Shown here in pieces: positions 21,119 to 29,405 of a DNA stretch of 29,405 nucleotides. Both the position numbers and the translations under genes were made by a program. This stretch comes from Parvibaculum sp040882025. GTDB taxonomy: Bacteria > Pseudomonadota > Alphaproteobacteria > Parvibaculales > Parvibaculaceae. The notes beneath the pieces are model-generated. The model was not told the origin of the DNA. It made no database searches and was given only the letters and a program-made list of their open reading frames with translations. How positions within the stretch are numbered: the first letter of the stretch is position 1; each line of letters starts with the position of its first letter. Where the stretch lies: NCBI RefSeq assembly GCF_040882025.1, contig NZ_JBBECC010000095.1, positions 1-29,405 of the forward strand, given 5' to 3'.

Positions 21119-22576
21119 ATGACGATTGGCGGAACGAGATACCTTGCCTCCATGACATTCGGCGCTCTGGCCTTGGCGTTCGCAGCCGTCGGCGTGCAGG
21201 CCCAGCCGCTCGACACCCGTTCGGCGGCGCCGGCCGCCGACGCACTCGAGCGTCTGCCGAGTTTCGCCGATCTGGTCGAAAAGGTGAGCCCTGCCGTGGT
21301 CAGCATCCGTGTTGCCGAAGAGCGCCCCATTCGCGCGCCGGCTGGTGTTCCCGACTTGCCATTCCCGCCCGGTAGCCCCTTCGAGCGCTTCTTCCGTGAC
21401 CTGCAGCCGCAGGATCCGGGTGCCGCACCGCGCGGCCGTCCGGCGACCGCGCTGGGCTCCGGATTCGTCATTTCGGCCGACGGTTATATCGTCACCAACA
21501 ACCACGTCGTCGGCGACGGCAAGGACATCACGGTGGTGCGCACGGACGGAACGGAGATGCCGGCAAAGTTGATTGGCCGCGATCCCAAGACGGATCTGGC
21601 GCTGGTCAAGGTCGAAAGCAAATCCGATATGCCCTATGTCGCGTTCGGCGACTCCGACACCGTTCGTGTCGGCGATTGGGTGCTGGCTGTTGGCAATCCC
21701 TTCGGTCTCGGTGGCACGGTCACGACTGGCATCGTATCGGCGCGCGGCCGCGAAATCGGCGCCGGCCCCTATGACGATTTCATCCAGATCGACGCCTCGA
21801 TCAACCGCGGCAACTCGGGCGGTCCGACCTTCGACGTGAGAGGCAATGTGATCGGTGTCAACACGGCGATCTTTTCGCCGACCGGCGGCAGCGTCGGCAT
21901 CGGCTTCGCCATTCCCTCGTCCATCGCCTCTAAGGTGATTGCCGATCTGAAGGAAAGCGGCAAGGTGACCCGCGGCTGGCTCGGCGTTACGATCCAGCAG
22001 GTCGATCCGGAAATGGCGGCCTCCCTTGCGCTGGACAAGCCGCAAGGCGCGCTGGTGGCGCAGGTTGCCGATGACAGTCCGGCAAAAAAGTCCGGCGTTC
22101 AGACCGGTGATGTCATTCTCAATGTCGACGGCAAGGACATGGAAGATGTACGCGCGGTGAGCCGTACCGTTGCCGAACTGAAACCCGACACGCGTTCGAA
22201 GATCGTCGTCTGGCGTGACGGCAAGCGCCGCACGCTGAACGCGAATATCGGTACTTTCCCCGACACGGTGGATGTCGCGGCCGCGACGCCGGACGAGGCG
22301 CCCTCCGCCGGCGCCACGACGAGCCTCGGTCTTGCCTTGACCCAGACGCCGGACGGCGTGGTGGTGCAGAGCGTCGACCCCGCCAGCGACGCCGCCGAAA
22401 AGGGCGTGCGCCCCGGCGACGTGATCGTGAAAGTCTCCGGCAAGGATGTAAAAAAGCCCGGCGATGTCGTGGCTGGTGTGGAAGAGGCGAACAAGGCCGA
22501 CAAGAGTTCGGTGCTGCTGCTTTTGCGCAGCGAGGAAACGCAGCGCTTCGTGGCGCTGTCGTTGAGCAAGTCGTAA
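21119..22576 (+). CDS. degP: DegP/HtrA (Do-like) periplasmic serine protease
   Basis: This 485-residue protease has a signal peptide (residues 1 to about 28, ending VGVQA) and a trypsin-like domain with His129 in TNNHVVGDG, Asp159 in DPKTDLALVKV and Ser233 in INRGNSGGPTFD. Two PDZ domains follow (about 290-370 with TRGWLGVTIQQVDPEM; about 400-480 with VVVQSVDPASDAAEKG). It degrades or refolds misfolded envelope proteins. The ATG follows AGGAGA at 21105-21110. The next two genes form a two-component system and are likely to respond to or control envelope stress with it. Synteny ccm-degP-two-component-glnE is common in Rhizobiales-type genomes. Confidence 0.96.
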   Translation: MTIGGTRYLASMTFGALALAFAAVGVQAQPLDTRSAAPAADALERLPSFADLVEKVSPAVVSIRVAEERPIRAPAGVPDLPFPPGSPFERFFRDLQPQDPGAAPRGRPATALGSGFVISADGYIVTNNHVVGDGKDITVVRTDGTEMPAKLIGRDPKTDLALVKVESKSDMPYVAFGDSDTVRVGDWVLAVGNPFGLGGTVTTGIVSARGREIGAGPYDDFIQIDASINRGNSGGPTFDVRGNVIGVNTAIFSPTGGSVGIGFAIPSSIASKVIADLKESGKVTRGWLGVTIQQVDPEMAASLALDKPQGALVAQVADDSPAKKSGVQTGDVILNVDGKDMEDVRAVSRTVAELKPDTRSKIVVWRDGKRRTLNANIGTFPDTVDVAAATPDEAPSAGATTSLGLALTQTPDGVVVQSVDPASDAAEKGVRPGDVIVKVSGKDVKKPGDVVAGVEEANKADKSSVLLLLRSEETQRFVALSLSKS

Positions 22577-22663
22577 CAGGTCTCGCGCGGCACCGCGGCA
22601 GGACGGCTCGTCTCGCCCGGTTTCCATCATGGTCGTCTCGACAGCTGGGAGTTGGACCGAACG

Positions 22664-23341
22664 ATGCGCATTCTGGTGATCGAGGACGATCTGGAAGCCG
22701 CCGCCTATGTGGTGAAGGGCCTGCGGGAAAGCGGTCACATCGTCGACCATGCGGCGGATGGCGAGGAAGGTCTGACGCTGGCCTTTTCAAGCACCTTCGA
22801 TGTCATGGTCGTCGACCGGATGCTGCCGAAGCGCGATGGTTTGAGCGTCGTCGAGACGTTGCGGAACGAGAGTGTGCGAACGCCGGTGTTGTTCCTCTCC
22901 GCGCTCGGCGAGGTGGACGACCGCATCAAGGGCCTGAAAGCCGGCGGCGACGACTACCTGACCAAACCCTATGCCTTCGCCGAGCTGCTTGCCCGTATCG
23001 AGGTGCTGGTGCGCCGCTCCAATCCCGACCAGGTCCGCACCCGGCTCCAGGTCGGCAATCTCGAAATCGACCTGCTCGCCCGCAAGGTCATCCGCGAGGG
23101 CCAGGAAATCGACCTCCAGCCCCGCGAATTCCGCCTGCTCGAATATCTGATGAAACATGCCGGTCAGGTCGTCACGCGGACCATGTTGCTGGAGAACGTC
23201 TGGGAGTATCATTTCGATCCGCAGACAAACGTGATCGATGTGCATATCTCGCGGCTGAGAGCCAAGATCGACAAGAATTTCGAACAGCCGCTCTTGCATA
23301 CCGTTCGGGGAGCCGGATACTCGCTACGTGCCGCTGACTAA
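22664..23341 (+). CDS. OmpR-family response regulator (degP-linked)
   Basis: This 225-residue protein has a receiver domain with IEDD at residues 6-9, phospho-acceptor Asp51 in VVDRMLPKRDG and Lys101 in LTKPYAF. A winged-helix effector follows, with LQPREFRLLEYLMKHAGQVV, NVIDVHISRLRAKID and HTVRGAGYSLR. The DRMLP motif places it in the CusR/QseB-like subgroup of OmpR regulators. The ATG at 22664 is used because MRILVIEDD begins the fold; a TTG twelve bases earlier adds nothing. The kinase gene overlaps its last 14 bases. The tandem sites before degP are its most likely local target. Confidence 0.94.
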   Translation: MRILVIEDDLEAAAYVVKGLRESGHIVDHAADGEEGLTLAFSSTFDVMVVDRMLPKRDGLSVVETLRNESVRTPVLFLSALGEVDDRIKGLKAGGDDYLTKPYAFAELLARIEVLVRRSNPDQVRTRLQVGNLEIDLLARKVIREGQEIDLQPREFRLLEYLMKHAGQVVTRTMLLENVWEYHFDPQTNVIDVHISRLRAKIDKNFEQPLLHTVRGAGYSLRAAD

Positions 23342-24728
23342 TCTCCTCAAGACCTCGACCTTTCGGCTCGCGGTCATCTATCTGGCGTTGTTTGCCGCTT
23401 CGGCGATCACGCTTCTGGCCTATGTCTATTGGAACACCGCGGGCTTTCTGGCCCGCCAGACCGACGAGGCCGTGGAGGCGGAAATCACCGGCCTCGCCGA
23501 GCAATACCGGCAGGGCGGGCTGCCGCTCCTTGTCCACACGGTGATCCAGCGCTCGCGTGATCCCGGCCAGAGCCTCTATCTCGTGCTCGATCCGGCCGGC
23601 CGCGTTCTGGCCGGCACGCTCGACGCACGCCCCGCCGTCGAGCCCGGCGCCGACGGCTGGTTCGACTTCAACTACAATCGCAAGACGCTCGACGGCGCGG
23701 AAGTGAAGGCTGCGCGCGCCCGCGCGTTTTTTCTGCAGGAGGGCTACTATCTGCTGGTCGGCCGCGATGTGCAGGAACGGCGCGAGATCGAGAGCCTCAT
23801 CACCAATGCGCTGATCTGGGCGATCGGCATGACGGTGGCGTTGGGCCTGGCCGGCGGTCTCTTCATGAGCCGCAACATGCTGGCCCGCGTCGATGACATC
23901 AACCGCTCCAGCCGCGACATCATGGAGGGCGATCTCTCGCAGCGCCTGCCCATTGCCGGCACCGGCGACGAACTCGACCAGCTCGGCCGCAACCTCAACG
24001 CGATGCTCGACCAGATCGAGGCGCTGATGACCGGCATGCGGCAGGTCACCGACAATATCGCTCACGACCTTCGCAGCCCGCTCAACCGCCTGCGCAATCG
24101 CCTCGAAGTGACGCTGATGCAGGAAGCCTCGCCCGCCGACTATCGTCATGCGCTCGAACGAACCATCGCCGAGGCCGATAACCTGCTGGGCACGTTCAAC
24201 GCGCTGCTGATGATCGCGCGCGCGGAAGCCGGCTCCGTGCGCGAAGCGATGACCTGGGTCGATCTTGCCGCGATCGTCAACGACGCCGCCGAACTCTACG
24301 AGCCGGTGGCGGAGCAAAGCGGTCTGACATTGCATGTCGAGGTGCAGGAGGGCCTGCAGATTCGCGGCAATCGCGAACTGCTTTCCCAGGCGACGGCCAA
24401 TCTGCTCGACAACGCCGTCAAGCACGGACAGCCGCAGACGCCCGATGCGGATGGCAGTATCACCGTCTCCGCCATGGCCGATCCGGCGCGGCCCGGCCGC
24501 GGCGTCATCCTCGCCGTTTCCGACCACGGTGTCGGCATCCCGGCCGGTGAGCGGCAGCATGTGCTTGAGCGCTTCGTGCGGCTCGAGGCAAGCCGCAACA
24601 CGCCGGGTAGCGGGCTCGGCCTCAGTCTCGTTGCCGCCGTGGCGCGGCTGCATGGCGGGCAGATCGAACTGGAAGACAACGATCCGGGTCTCAAGGTCAG
24701 CCTGCATCTGCCGGTCTCCGGCCGCTGA
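23328..24728 (+). CDS. Sensor histidine kinase (degP-linked)
   Basis: This 466-residue membrane kinase starts at GTG 23328, inside the regulator gene. TM1 is at about residues 12-35 (LAVIYLALFAASAITLLAYV) and the periplasmic sensor covers about 120 residues (ARQTDEAVEAEITGLAEQYR to GYYLLVGRD). TM2 follows near 155-180, then a HAMP linker with RSSRDIMEGDLSQRLPIAGT. His246 lies in NIAHDLRSPLNRLRNRLEV. The ATPase domain shows LLDNAVKHG, SDHGVGIPAGE and GSGLGLSLV. HDLRSPL is typical of the CusS/QseC-like group. It is followed after 22 bases by glnE. Signal unknown; an envelope-damage cue is suggested by degP. Confidence 0.94.
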   Translation: MPLTNLLKTSTFRLAVIYLALFAASAITLLAYVYWNTAGFLARQTDEAVEAEITGLAEQYRQGGLPLLVHTVIQRSRDPGQSLYLVLDPAGRVLAGTLDARPAVEPGADGWFDFNYNRKTLDGAEVKAARARAFFLQEGYYLLVGRDVQERREIESLITNALIWAIGMTVALGLAGGLFMSRNMLARVDDINRSSRDIMEGDLSQRLPIAGTGDELDQLGRNLNAMLDQIEALMTGMRQVTDNIAHDLRSPLNRLRNRLEVTLMQEASPADYRHALERTIAEADNLLGTFNALLMIARAEAGSVREAMTWVDLAAIVNDAAELYEPVAEQSGLTLHVEVQEGLQIRGNRELLSQATANLLDNAVKHGQPQTPDADGSITVSAMADPARPGRGVILAVSDHGVGIPAGERQHVLERFVRLEASRNTPGSGLGLSLVAAVARLHGGQIELEDNDPGLKVSLHLPVSGR

Positions 24729-24750
24729 CGAGGGAACGGAGGAACGGCAC

Positions 24751-27726
24751 GTGACAACGGAAAGCGGCGCGAGAACGTTGCGCGATTGGGCGGCCAGGGC
24801 GCCGCAGCCGCACGACCGGGCCCGCGCGGCGCGCGAGATCGAAGACCTCGAAGCCTCGGCCGCCGCGCTCGAAGGCGATGCCGGCAGGGAGATGGCGGCG
24901 CTGCTCGCCGACGCCGATATTCGCCATCTGCTGGCCGCGATCCACGGCAATTCGCCCTATCTGACGCGCGTCCTGCGCCGCCATCCGGACTGGCTGCCGC
25001 GTCTGCTCGCAAGCGCGCCGCAGGCCGCGCTGGACGATCTCCTGTCCCGTCTGCGCGCAACGCCCGCCGCCGCGGCGGCGCAGGCCGACATCATGGCCGC
25101 CTTGCGCACCGCCAGGGCCGAGGCGGCGTTGCTGATCGCGATCGCCGACCTCTGCGGCGCCTGGGAACTGGACGAGGTAACGGGCGCGCTGTCCGCCTTC
25201 GCCGACGCCGCCGTCAACGCCGCCATCGACTGGCTTCTCGTCAATGCGGCCCGGCGCGGACAGGTCCTGCGCGCGCCGGAGGAAATGTCGGCGCGCGGCT
25301 CCGGCCTTGCCATTCTCGCCATGGGAAAATACGGCGCCCGCGAACTCAATTATTCCAGCGACATCGATCTCGTTGTCTTCTATGAGCCGGGGCAGCTGCC
25401 GTTGAAGCCGGGCCTCGAGGACGGCGACTTCTTCGTCCGCCTGACCAAGGACCTCGTCAAGCTGCTGCAGGAACGCACCGAGGACGGCTATGTCTTCCGC
25501 ACCGATCTGCGCCTGCGCCCTGATCCGGGCGGCACGCCGGTCGCGGTCTCGCTGCCGGCCGCCGAAGTCTATTATGAAAGCCGCGGCCAGAACTGGGAGC
25601 GCGCCGCCTTCATCAAGGCCCGCGCGGTGGCCGGCGACGTGGAGGCGGGCGAACGTTTCCTGAAAATCCTGACGCCCTATATCTGGCGCAAGAATCTCGA
25701 CTATGCCGCCATCGACGACATTCACTCGATGAAGCGCCAGATCCACGCCGTCGGCGGCCATGGTGTCGTCACCGTTGCCGGCCACAACATCAAGCTCGGC
25801 CGCGGCGGCATCCGCGAGATCGAGTTTTTCGTCCAGACGCAGCAATTGATCGCCGGCGGGCGCGACCGCGAGCTGCGCGGCAGGCAGACCTGCGCCATGC
25901 TCGACGAACTGGCGCGCAAGCAATGGATCGCGCCCGAAGCGGCTGCCGAGCTGAAGGAAGCCTATCGCTTTCTGCGCAAGCTCGAACATCGCCTGCAGAT
26001 GATCGACGACGAGCAGACCCACACATTGCCGAAAAACGACGAGGGCCTCGACCATGTCGCCTGCTTCACGGGCTTTGCCGACCGCGCCGCCTTCGCCGAA
26101 GAGCTGACGAAGCGGCTGCGCTGCGTGCAGGGCCATTACGCGAAACTCTTCGAGACGGCGCCGCCCCTGGGCGAGGAGGGCGGCAGCCTCGTTTTCACCG
26201 GCACCGAGGACGATCCCGAAACGCTCGACACGCTGCGCGGTCTGGGCTTTGCGAAAGCCTCGGAAATGTCGGAGGCCATTCGCGGCTGGCATTCGGGGCG
26301 CTTCCCGGCGACGCGCACGCCGCGCTCGCGCGAATTGCTGACAAGCCTGATGCCGGCGCTCTTGCGCGCCCTCTCGCGCACCTCGAGCCCCGACAAGGCC
26401 TTTGCGCGTTTCGACACGTTCCTGACCGGCCTGCCGGCCGGTGTCCAGCTTTTCTCGATGCTCTATTCCAATCCGAGCCTGCTCGATCTGCTGGCCGGCA
26501 TTTGCGGCACCGCGCCGCGTCTGGCGCGCTATCTGAGCCAGAACCCGCGCGTGCTCGAAGCGGTCGTCGATCCCGACTTCTTCAAGGTCCTTCCCGGTCC
26601 GGACGATCTGCATCGCAGCCTCGCCGACGCGCTGCGTCACGCGGTCGACTATCAGGACACGCTCGATTTCGTCCGCGTCTGGGCGCGCGAATACCGCTTC
26701 CGTCTCGGCGTCCGCGTGCTCACCGGCAGCGCCGATGCCGAGGAAGCGGGGCCGGCTTATGCGGCGCTCGCGGCCGAGCTGGTGGCGGTCCTCGCGCCCG
26801 TCGCCGAAACGAGAGTGGCCGAAAAACACGGGCGCATGCCCGGCGGCCGCTTCTGCGTCGTCGCCATGGGCAAGCTCGGCAGCGAGGAGATGAGCGCGAG
26901 TTCGGATCTCGATCTCATCGTCATCTACGATCTCGACGATCCGGACGCGATGTCGGACGGCGAACGCCCGCTCTATGTGGCGCAATATTATGCCCGCGTC
27001 TGCCAGCAATTGATCGGCGCGCTGACGGCGCCGACGGCGGAAGGCAAGCTCTACGAAGTCGATATGCGCCTGCGCCCGTCCGGCAATGCGGGGCCCATCG
27101 CAACCGCCTTCGACAGTTTCGCGAGCTACCAGCAGACCGAAGCCTGGACCTGGGAGCACATGGCGCTCGCGCGGGCCCGCCCGGTTGCGGGCCCCGCCGA
27201 TCTGCGCGCGCGAATTGACGAAGCCGTCGGCGCGGTGCTGCGTCGGCCGCGCGACCGCGCGAAAATCGCCACCGACGTCGCCGACATGCGCGCCCGCATC
27301 GCGAAGGAACGGGTCAGCACAAACCCCTGGGAGCTGAAGCATGTGCGCGGCGGGCTGGTCGACATCGAATTCATCTGCCAGTACCTGCAACTCGTGCACG
27401 GGGCCGGCCATCCCGAAATCCTGCAACCCCACACGCGCACTTCGCTGTCGCGCATCGCCGCTGCCGGCCTCTTGCCGGCCGACATCGCCGACATGCTGGT
27501 CGCCGCTATCGAACTCAATCACAATCTGACGCAGGTCATCCGCATCTGCGTCGAAGGCGTCTTCAAGCCGGAGGAAGCGACGCCCGGCCTCAAGTCGCTG
27601 CTGGCGCGCGTCGGCGGCGCGCCGGACTTCACCGCTCTCGAAGCCGAACTTTTCGAGAGCCAGGCCCGTGTGCGCGAAGCATTCGATGCTATCGTCGTCG
27701 CGGCGGCGGGCGCACCGGCTGGCTGA
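24751..27726 (+). CDS. glnE: Bifunctional glutamine synthetase adenylyltransferase/deadenylylase GlnE
   Basis: This 991-residue enzyme has the usual GlnE length. It adds or removes AMP on glutamine synthetase in response to PII and glutamine. The N-terminal nucleotidyltransferase (deadenylylation) has GKYGARELNYSSDIDLVVFY with metal ligands Asp204 and Asp206. The C-terminal one (adenylylation) has KLGSEEMSASSDLDLIVIYD with Asp719 and Asp721. The joining helical regions include GGIREIEFFVQTQQL and VRGGLVDIEFICQY. The start is GTG 24751, eight bases past GGAGG (24738-24742); the frame runs further upstream but only over the kinase gene and without GlnE similarity. It is probably co-transcribed with the two-component genes, though no functional link is known. 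Confidence 0.96.
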   Translation: MTTESGARTLRDWAARAPQPHDRARAAREIEDLEASAAALEGDAGREMAALLADADIRHLLAAIHGNSPYLTRVLRRHPDWLPRLLASAPQAALDDLLSRLRATPAAAAAQADIMAALRTARAEAALLIAIADLCGAWELDEVTGALSAFADAAVNAAIDWLLVNAARRGQVLRAPEEMSARGSGLAILAMGKYGARELNYSSDIDLVVFYEPGQLPLKPGLEDGDFFVRLTKDLVKLLQERTEDGYVFRTDLRLRPDPGGTPVAVSLPAAEVYYESRGQNWERAAFIKARAVAGDVEAGERFLKILTPYIWRKNLDYAAIDDIHSMKRQIHAVGGHGVVTVAGHNIKLGRGGIREIEFFVQTQQLIAGGRDRELRGRQTCAMLDELARKQWIAPEAAAELKEAYRFLRKLEHRLQMIDDEQTHTLPKNDEGLDHVACFTGFADRAAFAEELTKRLRCVQGHYAKLFETAPPLGEEGGSLVFTGTEDDPETLDTLRGLGFAKASEMSEAIRGWHSGRFPATRTPRSRELLTSLMPALLRALSRTSSPDKAFARFDTFLTGLPAGVQLFSMLYSNPSLLDLLAGICGTAPRLARYLSQNPRVLEAVVDPDFFKVLPGPDDLHRSLADALRHAVDYQDTLDFVRVWAREYRFRLGVRVLTGSADAEEAGPAYAALAAELVAVLAPVAETRVAEKHGRMPGGRFCVVAMGKLGSEEMSASSDLDLIVIYDLDDPDAMSDGERPLYVAQYYARVCQQLIGALTAPTAEGKLYEVDMRLRPSGNAGPIATAFDSFASYQQTEAWTWEHMALARARPVAGPADLRARIDEAVGAVLRRPRDRAKIATDVADMRARIAKERVSTNPWELKHVRGGLVDIEFICQYLQLVHGAGHPEILQPHTRTSLSRIAAAGLLPADIADMLVAAIELNHNLTQVIRICVEGVFKPEEATPGLKSLLARVGGAPDFTALEAELFESQARVREAFDAIVVAAAGAPAG

Positions 27727-27819
27727 CGAATTGCAGTGCGCTCATGCTGGCCGGGACGAAGGGCGCGTTAATCCTGTTTCATGGTTTACGCGCCGAAGGC
27801 AAGGAAATCCCGGGCATAC

Positions 27820-27827
27820 ATGGTTAA
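27820..27827 (-). promoter_or_regulatory. CtrA-type motif TTAACCAT
   Basis: The minus strand reads TTAACCAT, an 8-mer associated with CtrA control in Alphaproteobacteria. A one-mismatch copy (TAAACCAT) lies 39 bases away at 27781-27788. Both are in the gap between glnE and the oxidoreductase gene. The classical TTAA-N7-TTAA pair is not present. Confidence 0.35.
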
Positions 27828-27857
27828 CCGGCCGGCGATAGGACTTGTCGCCCGGCG

Positions 27858-27892
27858 ACGTTCGTCATCGGAACGTGTCAATGCGGCACGTT
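27858..27892. promoter_or_regulatory. Overlapping dyads before the oxidoreductase gene
   Basis: ACGTTC (27858-27863) pairs with GAACGT (27871-27876), and AACGTG (27872-27877) pairs with CACGTT (27887-27892), so one central half-site is shared by two dyads. It is 51 bases before the ATG at 27943. Confidence 0.35.
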
Positions 27893-27942
27893 TCGGGTAG
27901 GTAGAACCTGAGGCGGACGGAGCGCATGTGGAGTAATGGCGC

Positions 27943-29405
27943 ATGGAGCGTCACGATGCGATCGTCATAGGCGCCGGCCTCAACGGCCTGACCGCCGCCG
28001 CGTGTCTGGCGCGCGCCGGTCTCGGCGTTCTGGTGCTCGACCGCAACGCGGCGCCGGGCGGCCTCGCGGCGTCCCACGAAATCGCACCGGGCTTTCATCT
28101 GCCGCGCTATGTGCTGGGCGCCGGCGGCTTGCCCGCCCGCCTCGTCGCCGATCTCGGCCTTGCCGCTCACGGCCTGCGTTTCATCCGCGCCGAGGGCGGC
28201 GTCACGCTTTTCCCCGATGGCCGGTATCACGCCAGCTATCGCGACGGCGCTGTTCATCGCCGCGAGATCGCGCGCTTTTCGCGCCGCGACGCCGACGCAT
28301 GGATGCGTTATCGCCGCGACATGCTGCGCGCCGCCCGCGCGCTGATGCCGCTGCTCGAAGGCGATGTCGGATTGCCGGCGGCGCGCGGCTTTGCGGCGCT
28401 GCGCGCGCGGCTCGGTCTTGCCGGCCGGATTGCGGCGATGGACACGGACGAATGTCACGATGCATCGCGCCTGTGGACGTTCTCGGCCGCTGAATTTCTC
28501 GATTCATACTTCGAGTCCGACCTTGTGAAGGCGCATCTTGCCGCCGCCGCGATGATGGGCGGCACGCTCGGGCCCCTGTCGCCCGGCAGCGCCAGCCGCC
28601 TGTTGACGCCCTGGCTCGCCGCCGGCGGCGATGCGTATGGCGGCGCTCCCGACATTCTGCTGCCGCATGGTGGTCCGGCGGCGCTGACGGCAGCGCTTGT
28701 CGCCGTCATCGAAGCGCATGGCGGCCGCCTGCGCATGGAAGCCGAAGTGACCGACATATTGCTGAAGGATCGCAGGGCGCGCGGCGTTGTGCTGGCCAAT
28801 GGCGAGGAAATTCCGGCAGGCGTCATTCTGTCCGGGCTCGATCTGAAGCGCAGCTTCCTCAGCCTCTTTCAATGGAAGGATCTGCCGGCAGGCCTTGTCG
28901 GCCGCGTCGGCCGCTTCCGCATGAAAGGCGCGACGGCCAAGGTCAATCTGGCGCTCGACGGCGCGCTTGAATTTCCGGCCTTGCCCGACGGCTGTCCGGC
29001 GCTTGCGGGCGGCTTGCGGCTCGCGGGTTCGGTCGCGGACATGCAGCACGCCTTCGACGATTGGCGTGCGCATATGCCGCCCCGCAACCCGCCGGTCGAG
29101 GTTCTGATCCCCTCGCTCTCCGACGCGACGCTGGCGCCGCCCGGCTGCCATGTACTTTCGGCGCTGGTGCAATATGTGCCCGATGCCCTGCATGACGGCG
29201 CCTGGACCACCGGGCGGCGCGAGGCGCTGGGCGATCTCGTCATGGCGCGGCTGGAGGCGGCAAGTCCCGGTCTCGCCGGCCGCATCGTCGCGCGGGAAGT
29301 GCTGCTTGCCGCCGATCTCGAAAACGATATCGGCCTGACGGCGGGCGACATCGCGCATGGCGAAACGACGCTCGACCAGATGTTCGTCAATCGTCCCCTG
29401 GCCGG
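27943..29405 (+). CDS. FAD-dependent oxidoreductase, phytoene desaturase/PYROXD2-like (3' end outside the window)
   Basis: This frame runs open from ATG 27943 to the window edge (487 complete codons), so the C-terminus is missing. It starts with the dinucleotide-binding DAIVIGAGLNGLTAAACLAR (GxGxxG at residues 10-15), an acidic strand end (VLVLDRNAAPGGLA) and the substrate-entry PGFHLPRYVLGAGG. Later come PHGGPAALTAALVAVIEAHGG, with the ARGVVLANGEEIPAGVILS strand. This is the phytoene-desaturase-like, COG1233 group, whose closest well-known member is PYROXD2; most act on unknown substrates. GGAG (27930-27933) lies nine bases before the ATG. No carotenoid genes are near, so a carotenoid role is not supported by context. 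Confidence 0.86.
   Translation, partial: MERHDAIVIGAGLNGLTAAACLARAGLGVLVLDRNAAPGGLAASHEIAPGFHLPRYVLGAGGLPARLVADLGLAAHGLRFIRAEGGVTLFPDGRYHASYRDGAVHRREIARFSRRDADAWMRYRRDMLRAARALMPLLEGDVGLPAARGFAALRARLGLAGRIAAMDTDECHDASRLWTFSAAEFLDSYFESDLVKAHLAAAAMMGGTLGPLSPGSASRLLTPWLAAGGDAYGGAPDILLPHGGPAALTAALVAVIEAHGGRLRMEAEVTDILLKDRRARGVVLANGEEIPAGVILSGLDLKRSFLSLFQWKDLPAGLVGRVGRFRMKGATAKVNLALDGALEFPALPDGCPALAGGLRLAGSVADMQHAFDDWRAHMPPRNPPVEVLIPSLSDATLAPPGCHVLSALVQYVPDALHDGAWTTGRREALGDLVMARLEAASPGLAGRIVAREVLLAADLENDIGLTAGDIAHGETTLDQMFVNRPLA

Noticed and set aside
22577..22663. Separate promoter between degP and the second regulator
   Set aside because: The 87-base gap shows no convincing -35/-10 pair; the genes are probably one transcript.
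24334..24750. Upstream extension of glnE or fusion with the kinase
   Set aside because: The frame is open but lies out of phase inside the kinase ATPase domain; the GTG at 24751 has a strong ribosome site and GlnE similarity begins after it.
24697..27522. 941-codon open frame on the minus strand across glnE
   Set aside because: Antisense shadow of glnE; no domain or start signal supports it.
27870..27891. EcfG-type promoter (GGAAC ... CGTT) before the oxidoreductase
   Set aside because: The spacing between GGAAC and CGTT is 14 bases, shorter than the 16-17 expected; the elements are better described as dyads.

Overview
The window is a dense, GC-rich bacterial chromosome segment. It has no rRNA, tRNA, insertion sequence, CRISPR array or prophage that I can see. 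The organism looks like an alphaproteobacterium, probably in or near the Hyphomicrobiales/Parvibaculales. The reasons are a PleC/DivJ-type kinase, a PhoQ/FeuQ-type kinase with HALKTPL, the ccmI-ccmE-ccmF-ccmH (cycHJKL) set followed by degP, a two-component pair and glnE, and a TTAACCAT motif. The genus call is inference only.

Layout. (1) 1-2387, +: the end of one acyl-CoA dehydrogenase, a second acyl-CoA dehydrogenase-like subunit and a nitroreductase. (2) 2461-5463, +: a PepSY periplasmic protein, an OmpR-type regulator, a PhoQ/FeuQ-like kinase, then a glycine-zipper lipoprotein. Near-identical 18-bp direct-repeat boxes lie before the PepSY gene and after the kinase gene. (3) 5464-6004: the only long stretch without an obvious gene. 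Its minus strand carries a 36-codon ORF with a 14-nt full complement to the 16S rRNA tail as ribosome binding site, followed by a terminator-like hairpin. (4) 6005-7690, -: a YihY/BrkB membrane protein and a cold shock protein. (5) 7933-9390, +: an unrecognised 485-residue protein. (6) 9387-11632, -: a CaiB-type CoA transferase coupled to a D-cysteine desulfhydrase/ACC deaminase-like PLP enzyme. (7) 11833-13695, +: a multi-pass PAS histidine kinase, meeting a convergent penicillin-acylase-family Ntn hydrolase (13697-15868, -). (8) 16026-20989, +: ccmI, a GH46-like/peptidoglycan-binding protein inserted in the set, then ccmE, ccmF and ccmH for cytochrome c maturation. (9) 21119-24728, +: a DegP protease and a second two-component system. 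(10) 24751-27726, +: glnE. (11) 27943 to the edge, +: an FAD-dependent phytoene-desaturase-like oxidoreductase.

Functionally the window combines acyl-CoA metabolism, envelope sensing and quality control (two two-component systems, DegP, PepSY protein, lipoprotein), cytochrome c biogenesis, and nitrogen control through GlnE. The least explained items are the minus-strand small ORF at 5674-5784, the duplicated boxes flanking the first two-component operon, the interleaved dyads at 11659-11697, the tandem sites before degP, and the cytoplasmic-looking GH46-like gene inside the cytochrome c maturation cluster.
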